NCBI GenBank assembly: GCA_023375675.1
Contig: JALQBC010000012.1
Location: forward strand, 990,666-1,054,665
From: Cytospora piceicola
Taxonomy: Eukaryota > Ascomycota > Sordariomycetes > Diaporthales > Cytosporaceae
Length of the DNA stretch: 64,000 nucleotides
Direction of reading: 5' to 3'
Shown here: one piece after another, positions 10,943 through 22,726 of the stretch
Layout of the letters: the number at the start of each line of letters is the position of its first letter
How positions within the stretch are numbered: the stretch's first letter is position 1
Program-made: the position numbers and the translations under genes
Notes under the pieces: model-generated
The model's database searches: none
Told to the model about the DNA's origin: nothing
What the model saw: the letters and a program-made list of their open reading frames with translations, nothing else

Positions 10943-11751
10943 CTTGGACACGAAAATCCATTTCGTGCAGGAGACTTTTGACTACCTGCAACCAGCCACA
11001 TTGATCAACCTGTGGTTCGTTCTCTTGCATGCATGCAATTAATTGCATGAGGCATGAGGCTTGAGGCTTGGTCCACTCGCCTCCCTTTGTCTTCCCAAGA
11101 GTTTGGGCCAGACCAGACCAGGATTTGGGGGATTCGCATCTGCTCGAGTCAATACAATCCGCCGGGGCCGGGTGATGAGCGCTGTGAGCTCGACATCGAG
11201 CACCGGGTCCTGGACCTCGAGCAGTACCAAGCAAGCAAACAAGCAAGCAAGCGAGAAATGGTTCATTGATGCATGCTTTCGAGGATTCAATATTGGACCT
11301 TGTACCTTGCAAACGCCGGCTCCACCGTAGCCCTGCGCCCGAGCATCAAAGCTCGTCGGGGCTCGAAGGAGGAGGGCCCGCTCGCGCACTTGTGATCCAC
11401 CGAGGTGCTGCGGGATTCCTCCTGTGGAGGGGAGGGAGTGATAATAATACATTCTCCTGCACGCCTGCACACCCGCACACATGCACGCCTGCAGTTCTCC
11501 GGGCCTCCGGGCCTCGGCAAGGTGGCTGTGTACTGGGTATGTATGTACCTGAGCCCGGTACACAGTAACCGTGTAGACGAAAGAGCCCTTGGGCTGCTGG
11601 CTGCTGGCTGCTTGGGCAAGTTTGTCAATAGAGATCGACGGGACGGTGGGGCTGAGGACGACCACGCCCCCTGAACACTATGCGATTGGAGCGGATCGAC
11701 ACGGCTGCTTCCGTCATCAGCCCTGCGGTTTGATCAAAAGGTAAAGTAGAG

Positions 11752-11787
11752 GCTGCGCTGCGCTGCGCTGCGCTGCGCTGCGCTGCA
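11752..11787 (+). repeat. (GCTGC)n pentamer repeat
   Basis: About seven tandem copies of a pentamer, seen directly; non-coding. Confidence 0.9.
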
Positions 11788-12478
11788 CGACGAACCCCGA
11801 CCAGCAAGAACAGGTGGATATCACCACTGCCAATCAGCTCAACCCTCAAGTCCTCCTGGAGCGGGGTGGTGGCAGGGGGGCGCAAGGGGACAAGGGGAAT
11901 GATCCTGCATCAGCTTTGCCCCAGGAGACAGACTGGTACTTATCCGGGGATCCGTGGGCCATGAGCTTCCCCGGGGCCTTTGTACACAGTAGCTTGTACA
12001 CAGTCGTTCTCTTGGTCTTTTGATCCGGACAAAGGCTATGAGGTATGTATGTATGTATGTACTTGGGTAGGTCAAGGTTGGAACATGTCCTCGGGGTATT
12101 TCGGGCGTTTCCCTCTTTCAGGACGTCCTTGATGGGGCTACAGGTTTAGGATGGCCAAGGGTTTCTCTCGGTGTCGTTGGAGGCCCATGGCTGCTTTTTG
12201 TTTTTCCTTTTTTCCCTTTCATGCAGACCATCGGACTGACACGAAGGCGTGTAAGTCGGATGATGAGGCTCAAAGGGCGCACAACAAGGTTTAGTCCCCC
12301 CCTCCCCTGCGATCGCAACGATCAAGTGACAGCTCAAACCTGGTTAACGGAAAGGGGAAAGGGGGCAATGACCAGCTGGCGTGTATCTCCTCCAATAAAA
12401 AAACAAAACAAAAAACACAAAAAACCATAGGTTGGTAGTCGGGAGGTTGCAGCCTGGAGATTAAGAAAATCCGGTGCG

Positions 12479-12517
12479 ATACATACATACATACATACAG
12501 TACATACATATATATAC
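12479..12517 (+). repeat. (ATAC)n microsatellite
   Basis: Tetranucleotide run passing into TATA and CA variants. A related (GTAT)n run lies at 12043-12061. Neither is coding. Confidence 0.85.
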
Positions 12518-13896
12518 ACACATACTTGGCCCGGATGTGCACCAGGGTATATCATGATGCACATCTCAATGCGCGTTAGCCCCTGCCTCTGCATTGTGGG
12601 ACGAGAACACATTTGCAGGGTCATGCCTGTCCTGACATGGGCCACCGTGTGGCTTCACGGGAGGATCGGTGGGCAAATACGGGACTACACCTTCAGCACG
12701 GACGACGTGTCCTTCGAGGGAGGAGGGAAGAGGGAGGCAGAGGATGGAAGGAGGATGGAGGGTACTGTATCCAGGGCCGATCATCTCGGCCCGAGCAAGC
12801 GCGTCTCTCGTCGCATTCCCCCCGAGACATTTTCATGTTTGTCTTGGAACAATCTGCCAAAAGTGCCGCGCAGATCAAGAAGCAAGGAGGAACACATATA
12901 CGCAATATTAATGGCATGGGGTGACACACACCATATGGACGGACCATGGGTGAGTGAGTGAGTGTCCGAGCAGGATTCGTGATGGCCTTCGGTATCTATC
13001 TGAGATTTTCTAGGTACATTGGCAAGCCAAGAGACCTTTCTGGACGCCTATCGATCTGTTGCTGTTGTCCTGTCTCCGGAAAGTCATCGCAGGTATATCC
13101 TACATACACAAACCCTGCCATATCATTGGCGTGGGTATTCGATGGCCCCGTCAGTGGCAGGCTTCTCTCACCTATCATTGACTGTCAAGTGTTCAAGGCA
13201 TTGATGAGTATGCATGCGCAGGTTGGGCAGCAAACCTTGACGGTGTTCATCCACTGAGGTGAAAGTCAGAACGAACCGGCGTGTGTCTCCAATCTTGTTC
13301 AGTCTCAGATCCGGATGTCAAGTCAAGATGCCTCGCTGTTCCCCTCGATGGTCATGGGCATCTAGTCGTATAGGACCATACCATTCCTACCCAAGGAGAA
13401 CAGCGAGGCGTCTTGACTTGACCTCCGTCCTGGTTCGTTGCAGCTAACAACACGTCAGTAGGTACCGTACCACACTAGGGGGTTTGTTTATGCGAGTAAT
13501 CCCAGGCAGGGAAATAGAGTCCTGACACGAGGTTTCCAGAGACTCAGGGATCAACCCCCCCGACTTGCATTCGTGTATGTACAGTCCTGTAAGTGAGTGA
13601 GTTGTACAGAACCGGGGTTGCACTTGCCAGATGCACTCTCACCTCATCACTCATCACTCATTACTCATTACTTTTTGGTTAAAAATACACGCTCGGGACG
13701 TGGGGGAAGAAATTCACGTGCATCCCGCCTGCATACAAGACTTGCAGTTCTCAAGGTTTGGAGACCCTTTCCGCCAGAATACGGGGCAGCATCTGAATCT
13801 TTGGGTGAGACCGTGCTGCTCAGATTCTAAGTTTTGCTTTACATAAGTTACATACTGGCACAGCCCCTCCCAAGGAAGTCCTGTCCTTGTCGGAGT

Positions 13897-13930
13897 TACA
13901 CACACACACACGCACACACACACACACACA
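13897..13930 (+). repeat. (CA)n microsatellite
   Basis: A CA run with one CG interruption, about 270 bases downstream of the aminotransferase stop codon. Confidence 0.9.
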
Positions 13931-14131
13931 ACTCACTCCAAGATTACGTGCACATCTGCTTGTACCACCCCCCCAAGAGACCATAAAACCACCCCAGTCA
14001 CCAATCACCGTCGTGTAGACTTGGTTACACCACAGTCAAAACGTGTGCTGCGCACGCCTGGTGCGCTGTTACAGCCAGCTGTGCATCTCCCTCGAGCGTC
14101 GGGCCCGACCGAGCCTGCCCCTGAGAGGAGA

Positions 14132-14195
14132 GCTAGAGAGGGGAAGAAGGGAGAGAGGGGGAGAGGGAGGGAGAGGGACAGAGAGAGAGACAGCA
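14132..14195 (+). repeat. Purine-rich GAGAGG tract
   Basis: An imperfect GA/GAGAGG repeat immediately downstream of the stop codon of the minus-strand aminotransferase gene, probably within its 3' UTR. Confidence 0.85.
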
Positions 14196-14201
14196 AGCCT
14201 C

Positions 14202-16137
14202 CTATGCTGCCACCTCCTCCTTGGCAGCAACGGGGCCACAGTCATGGTAGAACGCATCATGCCGGCTCGAGGCCGCCACCTCGCTCTCGCGGGCCTCTAC
14301 AGGGCTCACGGCTCGCGAATAGCCTTGGTCTATGAAGGTCTCTTGCAGGAACACCACAAAGGTGTCGACGTCCCCGCGGGTGCTCATCGCGCCCAGGCTG
14401 GCTCGTACGACTCTGTACATGGGCAGTCAGTCACGTTGGTTCTCCCTAGTACCATGAGGCGTACGTATGCAAGTATGGATGGGTGGCTTTGACTTACCCC
14501 GTGGGCAGTTGATGGATCAGGTTGATGCCGTCGGGGCCGCACACGTGGTGGGCCGAGAAGGCCCTCTGGAGCTGCCACGGTTCATACTCGAGCGCCGTGA
14601 ACAGGCCGCCCGGGCAGCATATACCTATTTCGCCCACGCATTAGCACCCTATCTGTCTCTTCCCTCTGTGGGGACCGTGAGGTGGGTAAGATACTAACCG
14701 CCCGACCTCACGTACACGCCGTTCTCGTTCGCGATCCTCTCCACGTCCGAGTAAGGTATGTACGCGCCGTCCGCGTCCTGCAGGTTGAACGCTATGGTCG
14801 CGCCCTGCCTCTCCGGGTCGCCGAAGCCCTGCCCGTTGTCGTCCTCGTATATGCGGCACAGCGGCCGCCCGTTGGGGTGCCGGAGGCGCCGCATCCGGTC
14901 GTACAGCCGCCCCGACAGCCCGGTCGTGTGCCGGGACACGTTCTCCATCGAGCCGTATAACCTCCCGTGCACGTCTATGGCCTCCCCCAGGGCGAGGATG
15001 CTGTGGAACGGCAGCGTGCCGTCCTCGAGGCCGTCGTGGATGTTGTAAGGAGGGTGGTGTTGGTGGTCGCCGCCCCCCGGGCCGGGCTCGGCGGGGGCGG
15101 CGGCGGCCGCCGCCGAGGAGTCGAGGCCCTTGGTCTTGTGCCAGGCGCCGCCCAGGACCGAGACCATGGTGACGGTGCCGCCGCCAAAGTACCTGCGCAG
15201 CGTCAGGATGTGGCCCGAGTCGCGGCGGACGACGAGGGCGCCGAGGTCGGGGAACCCGAAGACCTTGTAGAAGGAGACGCAGGCGAAGTCGGGCGCCGCC
15301 CCCGGGTCGCCGAACACGCCCGCCAGGGGCCTCGTCACGGCCAGCGCGGCGCAGTCCACCAGGCTGTACGTGTTCTGCAGACCCGGCGCCCGCCGCAGCT
15401 GCCCCGGCCACGAGGAGGGCAGCCGCCGGCCCGTCATGTTGGACTGCCCCGGGTACGCGAAGAGGCCCAGCCCGCGGCCGCGGCGGTCGTCTTGCCGCCG
15501 CCCCCCTTGCTCGCCCTCGCCCCCCGGGCGCCGCAGCCACTCGCGGACCTCGTCGTCGCTCTCGAAGCAGCGCGAGGAGCCGCCGCCGCCGCCGCCCCCA
15601 ACCCCGCCGGCCAGCTCGCGCACGCCGACGAGGCTCGTGTGGGCGTCCTTGTGGAAACCGTACCAGAAGCCGCCGTCGCGGGTCCTCTCGGCCAGGTCCC
15701 GGAAGGCATCCCCGACGAGCTTGATGGCAGCGGTGGCGTTGGCGACGAAGACGAGGTCGAAGTGGCGGGGGTCGGCGCCGAGGAAGGCGAGGGCCTTGGC
15801 CCGGACGGCGTCGACGGCGCGGCCCGAGAGCGCCGCGGGCGCGTTGGCGCTGTGCGGGTTGCCGTAGAGGTCGGCCGACAGGCGGCCGGCGAAGCCGTCT
15901 ATGAGGGACCGCGCGTAGATGGTGGTGCCGCTGTGGTCGAGGTAGATGCCTGTTTTTGGGGGGAAAGGGGGAAGGGTTTCGTCAGTTCTTGCTGCTGTGT
16001 ACTCAGGGGGGATGGGGGTCTTGATGAGACCACTACTGACCTTTGTTCATGTGTGGGTATTCGGTCTCCCGGATCTTCTGAAGTGGAACTGGGTAATATT
16101 CAACATCTTGGCCGCTCGGTGGTCGTTCTTCACTAGA
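14202..16137 (-). CDS. Molybdenum-cofactor-sulfurase-like class V aminotransferase, no MOSC domain
   Basis: A PLP-dependent NifS/Mo-cofactor-sulfurase-type fold, expected to mobilise sulfur from cysteine; substrate unproven. Four 3' exons fit in phase: up to 16041, 14699-15949, 14498-14624 and 14202-14412. Family signatures are YLDHSGTTIYARSLIDGF, LYGNPHSANAP, FHKDAHTSLVGVRE, SFYKVFGFPDLGALV (the Lys is the expected PLP anchor), FPD..., and RSGGICCPGGLF followed by EYEPW. The frame upstream of 16041 (YYPVPLQKIRETEYPHMNK) is coding-like but has no ATG, so a further 5' exon is likely. One phase-compatible choice is an ATG near 16290 with a weak GTGTAC donor. The protein stops soon after the aminotransferase part (about 570 residues). 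The C-terminal MOSC domain of full HxB/MOCOS enzymes (about 800 residues) is absent. A Gly/Arg-rich low-complexity insert lies before the AYPGQSN segment. Confidence 0.83.
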
Positions 16138-16942
16138 CCTTAGTGCTGCAGTAGTACGAAGTGTCAGTGTCGGAGAGGCACACTATATTCAGTGTAAGAA
16201 GGACAAGGGTCCGGCAAGCGTACACGTTGTGCTGCAGATGCCTCTATACAGAAGCAGACTGCCTGGCCTTTGAGTGGCCACGACATGCTTCCTGGTTGGG
16301 CACCAGCATCGTGGGAAGGACCTGAGGGGAGACATGTTCGATATCTGGGTTTCTATGGAGCCAGGACAGATGATACGAGACGAGACGTGAGAAAGAGAAA
16401 TGGGCATGTCCCCCCAGGCGACTTATATCTCTCGACCGGCCTCATGACCAAACCTGGACAGGCTGGTTACCTCCGCCCGTCCGCGGAAACATCATCGACT
16501 GGGCGGGTTATTACATGGTCATCCGCACTTCCAAGTTCCCTTGACAAGTACCTGGGTGGGCAGGCAGGTAGGTAGCCAGGTAGGTAGCCAGGTACAGGCT
16601 CTCTCCTCCAGCTGCCTTAGTGTCTGTCATGCTGTAATGTTGGTGGCAATACGGGCATCGCGAGGCCCTCAAGGGCAGTGATTCGCGAAGGGGGGGGGGA
16701 GGGGCGTGGGCAGGAGTGCCGAGCAGGGCAGGACGTCAGGACCTTTTGACGTAGCGGCAAGTCACGGTGAACAAACAACCTTGGAAGAGAGTGATCCCGG
16801 CGCAGCGGTCAGGCGGGTTCCCGCCCAAGGCCTGGTGGAGGCGGATTAGGATCCCATTTGTCGATATCAGGGCGGCAGTGTGTGGTAGACCCAGATGCTA
16901 GTGGCTTGGGATGCAGAATCCTCAGCTTCAGCTGCAGATCAT

Positions 16943-17035
16943 GAGCATGAGTTTGAGCTTGAGCATGAGTTTGAGCATGAGCATGAGTAAAGGCGTGAGT
17001 AGAGGCACGAGCAGCAGGAAGAGCATGAGTAGATT
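16943..17035 (+). repeat. (GAGCATGAGTTT)n degenerate minisatellite
   Basis: Imperfect 6- and 12-base units of the GAGCATGAGTTT type repeat across about 90 bases and give artefactual Leu/Met-rich minus-strand ORFs. A C15 homopolymer follows at 17104-17118. Confidence 0.8.
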
Positions 17036-17980
17036 TGAGAATAAGGTTGGTCGGCCGGGCTTACCGTGAGAGCCACACGCACTCTGCAAAGAGTGCAGAA
17101 GTGCCCCCCCCCCCCCCACGAGACCACTAATAAGGTCTTGCGCATTGGCCATGGGTTCGGTCATATGTCGCCTTATTGTTGACGGAGTTGGTTCTCTTGT
17201 TCGTCATTCGTCAGCCTCTGAGTAATCAATCACACCTGAAGCCCCCCGGCACAGATTGCAATACCGAGTCCATAGTCACAAACTATGTTCACGACGGCGC
17301 CTCGGATGACTTTGGGTGTCTAATCTATGCGCAGCCAACAGCATAGGCGGAGTGGCAGTTCTCATGGTTTCCAAATCAAGACTGTGGTCTACCGTGTGGG
17401 TAGAGTTATGTGTGATACGCCGAAACTCTACTTTAGCGACTACTACACCGTATCGTGATACCTTCACCGTCTTCATGTCGACGAGTACGAGCTTCTCCTG
17501 TCCCCATCTTCCCCCGGATGACTGCTTCCCCAGCTGATTGATTTGACCATATCAACCCACGTGTTCCCGAGTCACCCTCCGACAGGTTTTTGGGGCAGGT
17601 TTCCCAGAAAAACGAGACTCTCCGGGTTTCCAATTTTGGAAACAAGGAACAAAAGCAGAAACACCGACGAGGTTTCCCTCGACTGTGGACCCGGCCGGGG
17701 GGACCCATCGCTCCCATGAGCTTGCCTGCCCGCCGCGATGGCACACATATGCAAGTCATGGTCGTAACTGCAAGGGCCCGTCGATCGGTAATACGTGAGG
17801 CTTTCTCGCGTGGTGGTCACGACATGGCCCTCCGCATGCGTTATCGTGGCCCTCGTACGACACCGCAAAACCTCCCGATTCGGCCCCGGTACCGCGGGCA
17901 GAGGATTCCAAAAATACCCTCGAGTCCCAGATTTACGAAGGGCTAATGTGGCCTTCTCGACACTGCATACGTATGTAAAT

Positions 17981-18020
17981 ATGTACGTACATACATACAT
18001 ACATACGTACATACATACCA
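17981..18020 (+). repeat. (GTAC/ATAC)n tetranucleotide repeat
   Basis: ACGTACATACATAC-type run of about 40 bases in non-coding DNA. Confidence 0.85.
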
Positions 18021-18323
18021 CACCAGGCCTACCACTCCGAGGTCACGCGCCAGCGCCGCCCGGGAAAAAGCAAACCCGAGAAGAGAAGTCGTCTGTCTGT
18101 CTGATCGTCTACCTGACTGGCTGGCTGGATGGCTTTTCCCAGGGGTGCGCGGCCAGGAGGCGCCCAGGCCAGAAAAAGCGCAGGGTTGTTTTTTTAATAT
18201 TCCCCCGGTTTGGAGTTCCAGATCATATCGATCCATATGCAGGTTTCGATGATACGTGCATGTCCGTTGTCGCAGGAGGCCCTGCAGGAAAGAGAAGATG
18301 CCGTCCGTATCTGGCTGGGGCTC

Positions 18324-18349
18324 AGTCCAGTCCAGTCCAGTCCAGTCCG
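18324..18349 (+). repeat. (CCAGT)n pentamer repeat
   Basis: Five tandem CCAGT units, non-coding. Confidence 0.85.
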
Positions 18350-19964
18350 GGGTTGTAGATGAGTTGCGTGCATTAGGAGGGGGGGTTGGCCTATCGCATT
18401 CCAATAAGTCCGTGGTACTCAAGCATGTTGCCTTGGTTCTCGGCCCCCACCTCAAGTGCAACCTTCTTCTTGTCAGCTGATGAGAATAGATCGTGCCCCC
18501 AAAACGGAATCGCGATCGGGGCTTACTTGTGTGTGTGTGTGTGATATGTTTTGGAGGGGTGTGGAGGAGGGGAGTTGGGGGCTATGGCTTGCTTGTGATT
18601 GACATGACGGAGAGGACCGACCAACATTGCGGTGCGGCGTACGCCCAAAAACAATATAGTAAAAAATAAAAAAGGGAGTGGAGTTGAGGATGACTGAACC
18701 GGTAGCTAGGATCCCAACTGGTAATTGCAGCCTCAAGGCTGTGCCCAACTCCGTTTGCCCTGCCCGGGCCATATCAGATAAAAGAGGGGGGGTTTATTCC
18801 ACCTTTATTACACTACACAATACACTCAAATTAAGTTAGTTAAAAGTCAAGTACCGAGCAGTTGGTTGGCTTTGGTTGGCCGTCTTTTCCTGCCGTGCTG
18901 GAGACAATCGTCCGACTTATACTGGGTACACGCTTACACGCTCATACACGCCCTTAGCCTGGGGCCCTGCCCTGTTCAACGACCCACTTACTCGATTCGT
19001 TCGGCACAGCCCCTATGATTGGCCACCTGGGTACTTGTGGAACCCCATCTCTCCCCTCTGTAACCCCTGTAACCCCCCCTCTTCCCCCCCTGTAACCCCT
19101 GTCCCGCCCCCCTGCTCGGTCCCAGCCTCCCGGTTCTCCCGACCCAAAACCTTGAATACCTGGAATACCTTGAATACCTTTTGGACTCTGACATTGCCGC
19201 CATGGGGCGGAAGATGGGGTGAGTTCAGATCAGACACTCACACACACACACACCCGGACGATACGTTTAGGGTTGTGAAGAGGACAATAGTCTTCTCTAG
19301 GTTCTTCTCATGGCTCGATCGGCTGTTGACCACTGAACTTTGTTGGAGAACTGGGTGAGATGGATGCATGGCATTGCCACGATGAGGTTGGTACCTTGAT
19401 ACAATGTGGGAATCAATAATGGGAGGCAGCCCAACATAGTCGAACAGCAAGTCTAGAGGAGATGGCAATCCATAACACCAGATCTCGGTTCAAATCATAT
19501 CAAAGGTTATATCACAGGCTTGGAGGCATGTGGCTAGAAGAGGAAATCGATGGCCATATGATCGATCGCACCAAAGTCACTTTAACATCGAACCTGCTCT
19601 CAAGGTTTGTCATGTATTCCCCAATCTTACACCGTAAAGTCTGAAGCCAAGATAACCTTCCAGACCTCTCGATATGACCACGATTAACTTTTGAACCCAT
19701 GTCTTCGCAAAAATTCCATACTGTACATGAAGAGCAGAGGTATCTTTTCCTTTTTTCCCTCCCAAAACCTCACCACATAACACGCCGGGAATGTCATTTG
19801 TTCATTACCCTATAATCCCGTCACAAGAATCATCCGAACCGGAAGCGGTCGTTCCACACTTCTCAATTGAAGACAAGAAGAACGCCAAGAAACCCCCAAA
19901 ATGTCAGGACATGCAGTGTGCATGCGCGCGTGCGCACGCGAACGACCGAATCCCCCTCCCCATA

Positions 19965-20885
19965 TTACAGGACGCATGCCAGAGCCGCAGCCCCGATGGC
20001 GAGGGCCAGGGCGGGCGCGTCGGCGCCGCCGCCCGCGGTGACGACGGGAGACGAGGCCGAGGGGGTCGAGGGCGTCGAGTAGGTAGCGGTCGCGTTGCCG
20101 CCGCCGCCGGCCGAGGCCCCCGCGGTGGGTGGTGCCGCGCCGCGGGTGGTGGCCAAGGTAGGGGGGAGGACGGCGGACGAGGGTGTGCCGCTGCCGCCGC
20201 CGCACGAGGCGCCGCCGGGGGCCCCCCCGGTGCCGGCGGCGGCGGCGGCGGCGGTGAAGTTGGCGCAGGTGATGCGGGCCTTGTCGGCGGCGTGGAGGAC
20301 GACGCTGCGGTTCCCGAGGAAGGAGCCGAGGCCGCGGGCGAGGGAGGCGTAGTCGTCGGTGTAGGTGGCGGAGAAGGGGTCGCCGGCGACCTTGCCGTGC
20401 TTGCCCGAGAGGTCGCCGACCTGGCAGGTCTCGGGGGCGGACGGGTCGCACGGGGCCGCCTCGCCGGCCAGGAAGGGGTCGAGGTGGCCGCCCGTGGCGG
20501 TGCAGTTGCCGTCGGCGGGGACGGGCTGGTCGTGGATGTGGTAGACTGTGGTGCGGGGGGTTAGGTATGTTAGATGACGGGGGGGAAGTGATACGTTGGA
20601 GAGGGTTTTGCTTGAGAGAAGACCAAACTTACGGAAAGGACCGCCCTCGCTGGGAAGACCACTGAACTTGACCTGGAACATGACGCCGGTGCCGTCGGGG
20701 CTGGAAACGGCAAAGACGGAACCCTTCACATTCCCTCCGCTGGGGAAGGCGTCCTTGTCAAAGGCGGTAGCGGGCAGGGTCGCCGTGTAGACGGCTCCAG
20801 CAGGGTTGTTGGTGACAACGGTGGCATCGCTGGCCACGGCGGTGGCCACGGCAGAAAGGAGGGAGATGATGATTGAGCCACGCAT
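19965..20885 (-). CDS. GPI-anchored extracellular Cu-only superoxide dismutase
   Basis: Dismutates superoxide at the cell surface (SOD5-like family). Exon 1 is 20633-20885 and exon 2 is 19965-20545, with a GTAAGT...CACAG intron of 87 nt. That intron is a multiple of three and open, so an unspliced reading is misleading. The spliced protein has 277 residues. A signal peptide (MRGSIIISLLSAVATAVAS) is followed by a beta-rich domain with the copper ligands of YHIHDQP (His 87 and 89), GGHLDP (His 105) and VVLHAADKAR. CQVGDLSGKHGK is also typical. After the domain come a Gly/Ala/Ser/Thr-rich stalk and a hydrophobic C-terminus (APALALAIGAAALACVL), consistent with GPI attachment. Fungal enzymes of this group lack the zinc site; here that is inferred from family resemblance. 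They are known to detoxify host oxidative bursts. Confidence 0.9.
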   Translation of the reverse strand: MRGSIIISLLSAVATAVASDATVVTNNPAGAVYTATLPATAFDKDAFPSGGNVKGSVFAVSSPDGTGVMFQVKFSGLPSEGGPFRKFGLLSSKTLSNVSLPPRHLTYLTPRTTVYHIHDQPVPADGNCTATGGHLDPFLAGEAAPCDPSAPETCQVGDLSGKHGKVAGDPFSATYTDDYASLARGLGSFLGNRSVVLHAADKARITCANFTAAAAAAGTGGAPGGASCGGGSGTPSSAVLPPTLATTRGAAPPTAGASAGGGGNATATYSTPSTPSASSPVVTAGGGADAPALALAIGAAALACVL

Positions 20886-22726
20886 CTTGGTGGTCGTTTT
20901 CGTGATATTAAACCGTGGTGGTGTTGTATCGTCAAGGAGGGTTGAACGGTGTCGCGAAACAAGACTGGCGGCGGCGGCAGGTTTAAGTAGGTGGCGGGTT
21001 CAGGCGAAGGTGGGAATACAGGAGGTGACTTTGACTCGTTTGACGGTGACTAGGTTGTACGAATGAAGGGGGAAGGGGTTTTACTTAAAGATGAGATCTC
21101 AGACCAGTGGCTACAAAGGTTGGTAGACAGGATGGAAGCAGAGGCGAAAAGTTGTAGCGCCAGTACTTATTGTTGGCATCTTAAATGAAGCTGTCGCACA
21201 CCGACCGGCGGGGGCAATCTGGGAAATTGTGTACCTTTTGCCCAAACAGCCAACCAACTACCCAGATAACTACCTAGGTACTCAGGTAAATACCCAGGTA
21301 ACTACCCAGGTAAATACCCAGGTAAATACCCAGGTAAATACCCAGGTATTCAGCTCCAGAGGAGGTCGGCAAGGCTGAGTGACTGGGGGGATTAGTGTGA
21401 AACATGCATGACTGACTGACTGTGCCCGTTGGGACGGAAATAGAGGATCCATTGGGGGTTTACCAAGGTTCAGAAAGAGCTGAAGCTGCATATCTGTGGC
21501 TGGCTGTTACTGGCTGTTACTGGCTGATCCAGCTTGGGATCTAGACTACCTGACGGCGTTGACATATCAGTTATAACTGACACTGACTGACATACAATTA
21601 CAGATTGTTGTCCAGGCCCAGATGATTCGCCCCGTGGTGGATCCAACCTTAATTCCTTAGGGCCCCAGATCCTCCAATCCCTGCAAAGTGAGCCCTGTTA
21701 GTAGATCTCAAATTGGCTTACACGTGCCTGGAAACTTCAGTACAGGCGCCGGGCCAAGACGGCCCAGCCAAAAGCTTGGCACTAAAGAGCAGTGAAGACT
21801 TGCATCTTGCAGTAAAGGTCCAATGGGTTGTAGGCGGGCCACACCCACTGTAGACAACCACCTAGATATCTACCTACCTAGGGTAAAAATCTACCTATCT
21901 AGGTAGGTATCTAGGTAAGCCAAATAACAAGACAGCGAGAATATCGAAGCGACTGGAAGTAACTTCATCGTTTGGTTTGCTCTCGTTAACCGATAGAAAA
22001 GTCAGCACTTCCCTGTTGCTGCCTCAACATGTGACATGGGCAGCTGAGGACGATGCAAGGCAGCACCTCAGTGGGCACCAGGGAGCTCTCTCATGATCTG
22101 TCATGCAATACCTACCTAGGTACCTACTATGAAAGTAGGTAGTTATAGTGAGTCCGCTGATCTTGTGTGAAATCACTCGGTACAAGCCACGAACAGTTTA
22201 CTTAGTATGTTTCAAGACCGTTGGCAAGTTTGCAGCAGGACTGGCAGGAATCTACAAACAGGGGCCCCCTCTTGCCGAAGTGTATGTATCAAATGCTTGG
22301 ATACATTGCTTGTTCCCTTTTCAGGTATCTTTTTGCCAATATCAAATACGTACTTACGTACACGACTGGATCATATGAGAAAGGTGTAAATCCCTAATGT
22401 GATGTTGAAATGGCTGAATAGGTCAAGGACCCTGAGTCTTAGCTTGCACATGTGGTAAAACCCCCCCTGCCGTCTACAACCAATCAGATAAGACCACCAG
22501 ACCCACCCTGTTGGAGCTTTCGTGTCGTCAACTCGTCTCAAGTGTGTGTGTGTGTGTGTGAGTGGGAGCTTCAATCGATTATCCACGTCGCTGGCCAGTC
22601 AGTTCAGAACCGTCGCAAACAACAATCCCATCACCACCACCAACCACCCCAGAAACCTCAATCAACCAGCCAAGCCCACCACCACCACGGTCTCCCCCGA
22701 AAAGAATACAAAACCTTCATCAAAAA
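20886..22726. other. Intergenic between SOD and OST2, short repeats
   Basis: A divergent promoter region: SOD is transcribed to the left and OST2 to the right. It holds the GGTAAATACCCA repeat at 21270-21350 and palindromic CCTAGGTAGGTA clusters at 21855-21915 and 22105-22140. A (GT)n run ends about 165 bases before the OST2 start. No gene is recognised. Confidence 0.6.
21265..21350 (+). repeat. (GGTAAATACCCA)n minisatellite
   Basis: Twelve-base units, some 10-mer variants (AACTACCCAG), repeated about seven times in the upstream region of the SOD gene. Confidence 0.85.

Larger units (their letters stand above)
7923..14201. other. Long gene-poor, microsatellite-rich interval
   Basis: About 6.3 kb without a gene I can support. 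It lies upstream of the Zn2Cys6 gene and downstream of the aminotransferase gene (both minus strand), so it probably includes a long regulatory region and 5' leader of the regulator. ORFs here are short, overlap on all strands and arise largely from simple repeats, such as poly-Leu from the AAC run at 9306-9363. Many perfect microsatellites are listed separately. An unrecognised lineage-specific gene or lncRNA cannot be excluded. Confidence 0.5.
16138..19964. other. Gene-poor interval, microsatellites
   Basis: About 3.8 kb between the 5' end of the aminotransferase gene and the 3' end of the SOD gene, both minus strand. It may contain the missing first exon of the former (near 16230-16290). 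The rest is simple repeats and short ORFs without motifs. A 172-residue minus ORF at 17943-18461 reads through tetranucleotide repeats and looks spurious. No RNA gene was seen. Confidence 0.5.

Noticed and set aside
11039..11665. 208-residue minus-strand ORF
   Set aside because: No motif; overlaps several equally long ORFs on both strands; no codon bias that sets it apart.
14967..16136. 389-residue plus-strand ORF
   Set aside because: Antisense to the class V aminotransferase, whose motifs and splice phases are clear; open only because the region is GC-rich.
17943..18461. 172-residue minus-strand ORF
   Set aside because: Runs through tetranucleotide and pentamer repeats, gives Tyr/Val/Cys repeats only, no splice or domain support.
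18876..19358. 160-residue plus-strand ORF
   Set aside because: Pro/Thr-rich low complexity from TGTAACCCC and CA repeats; no recognisable domain.
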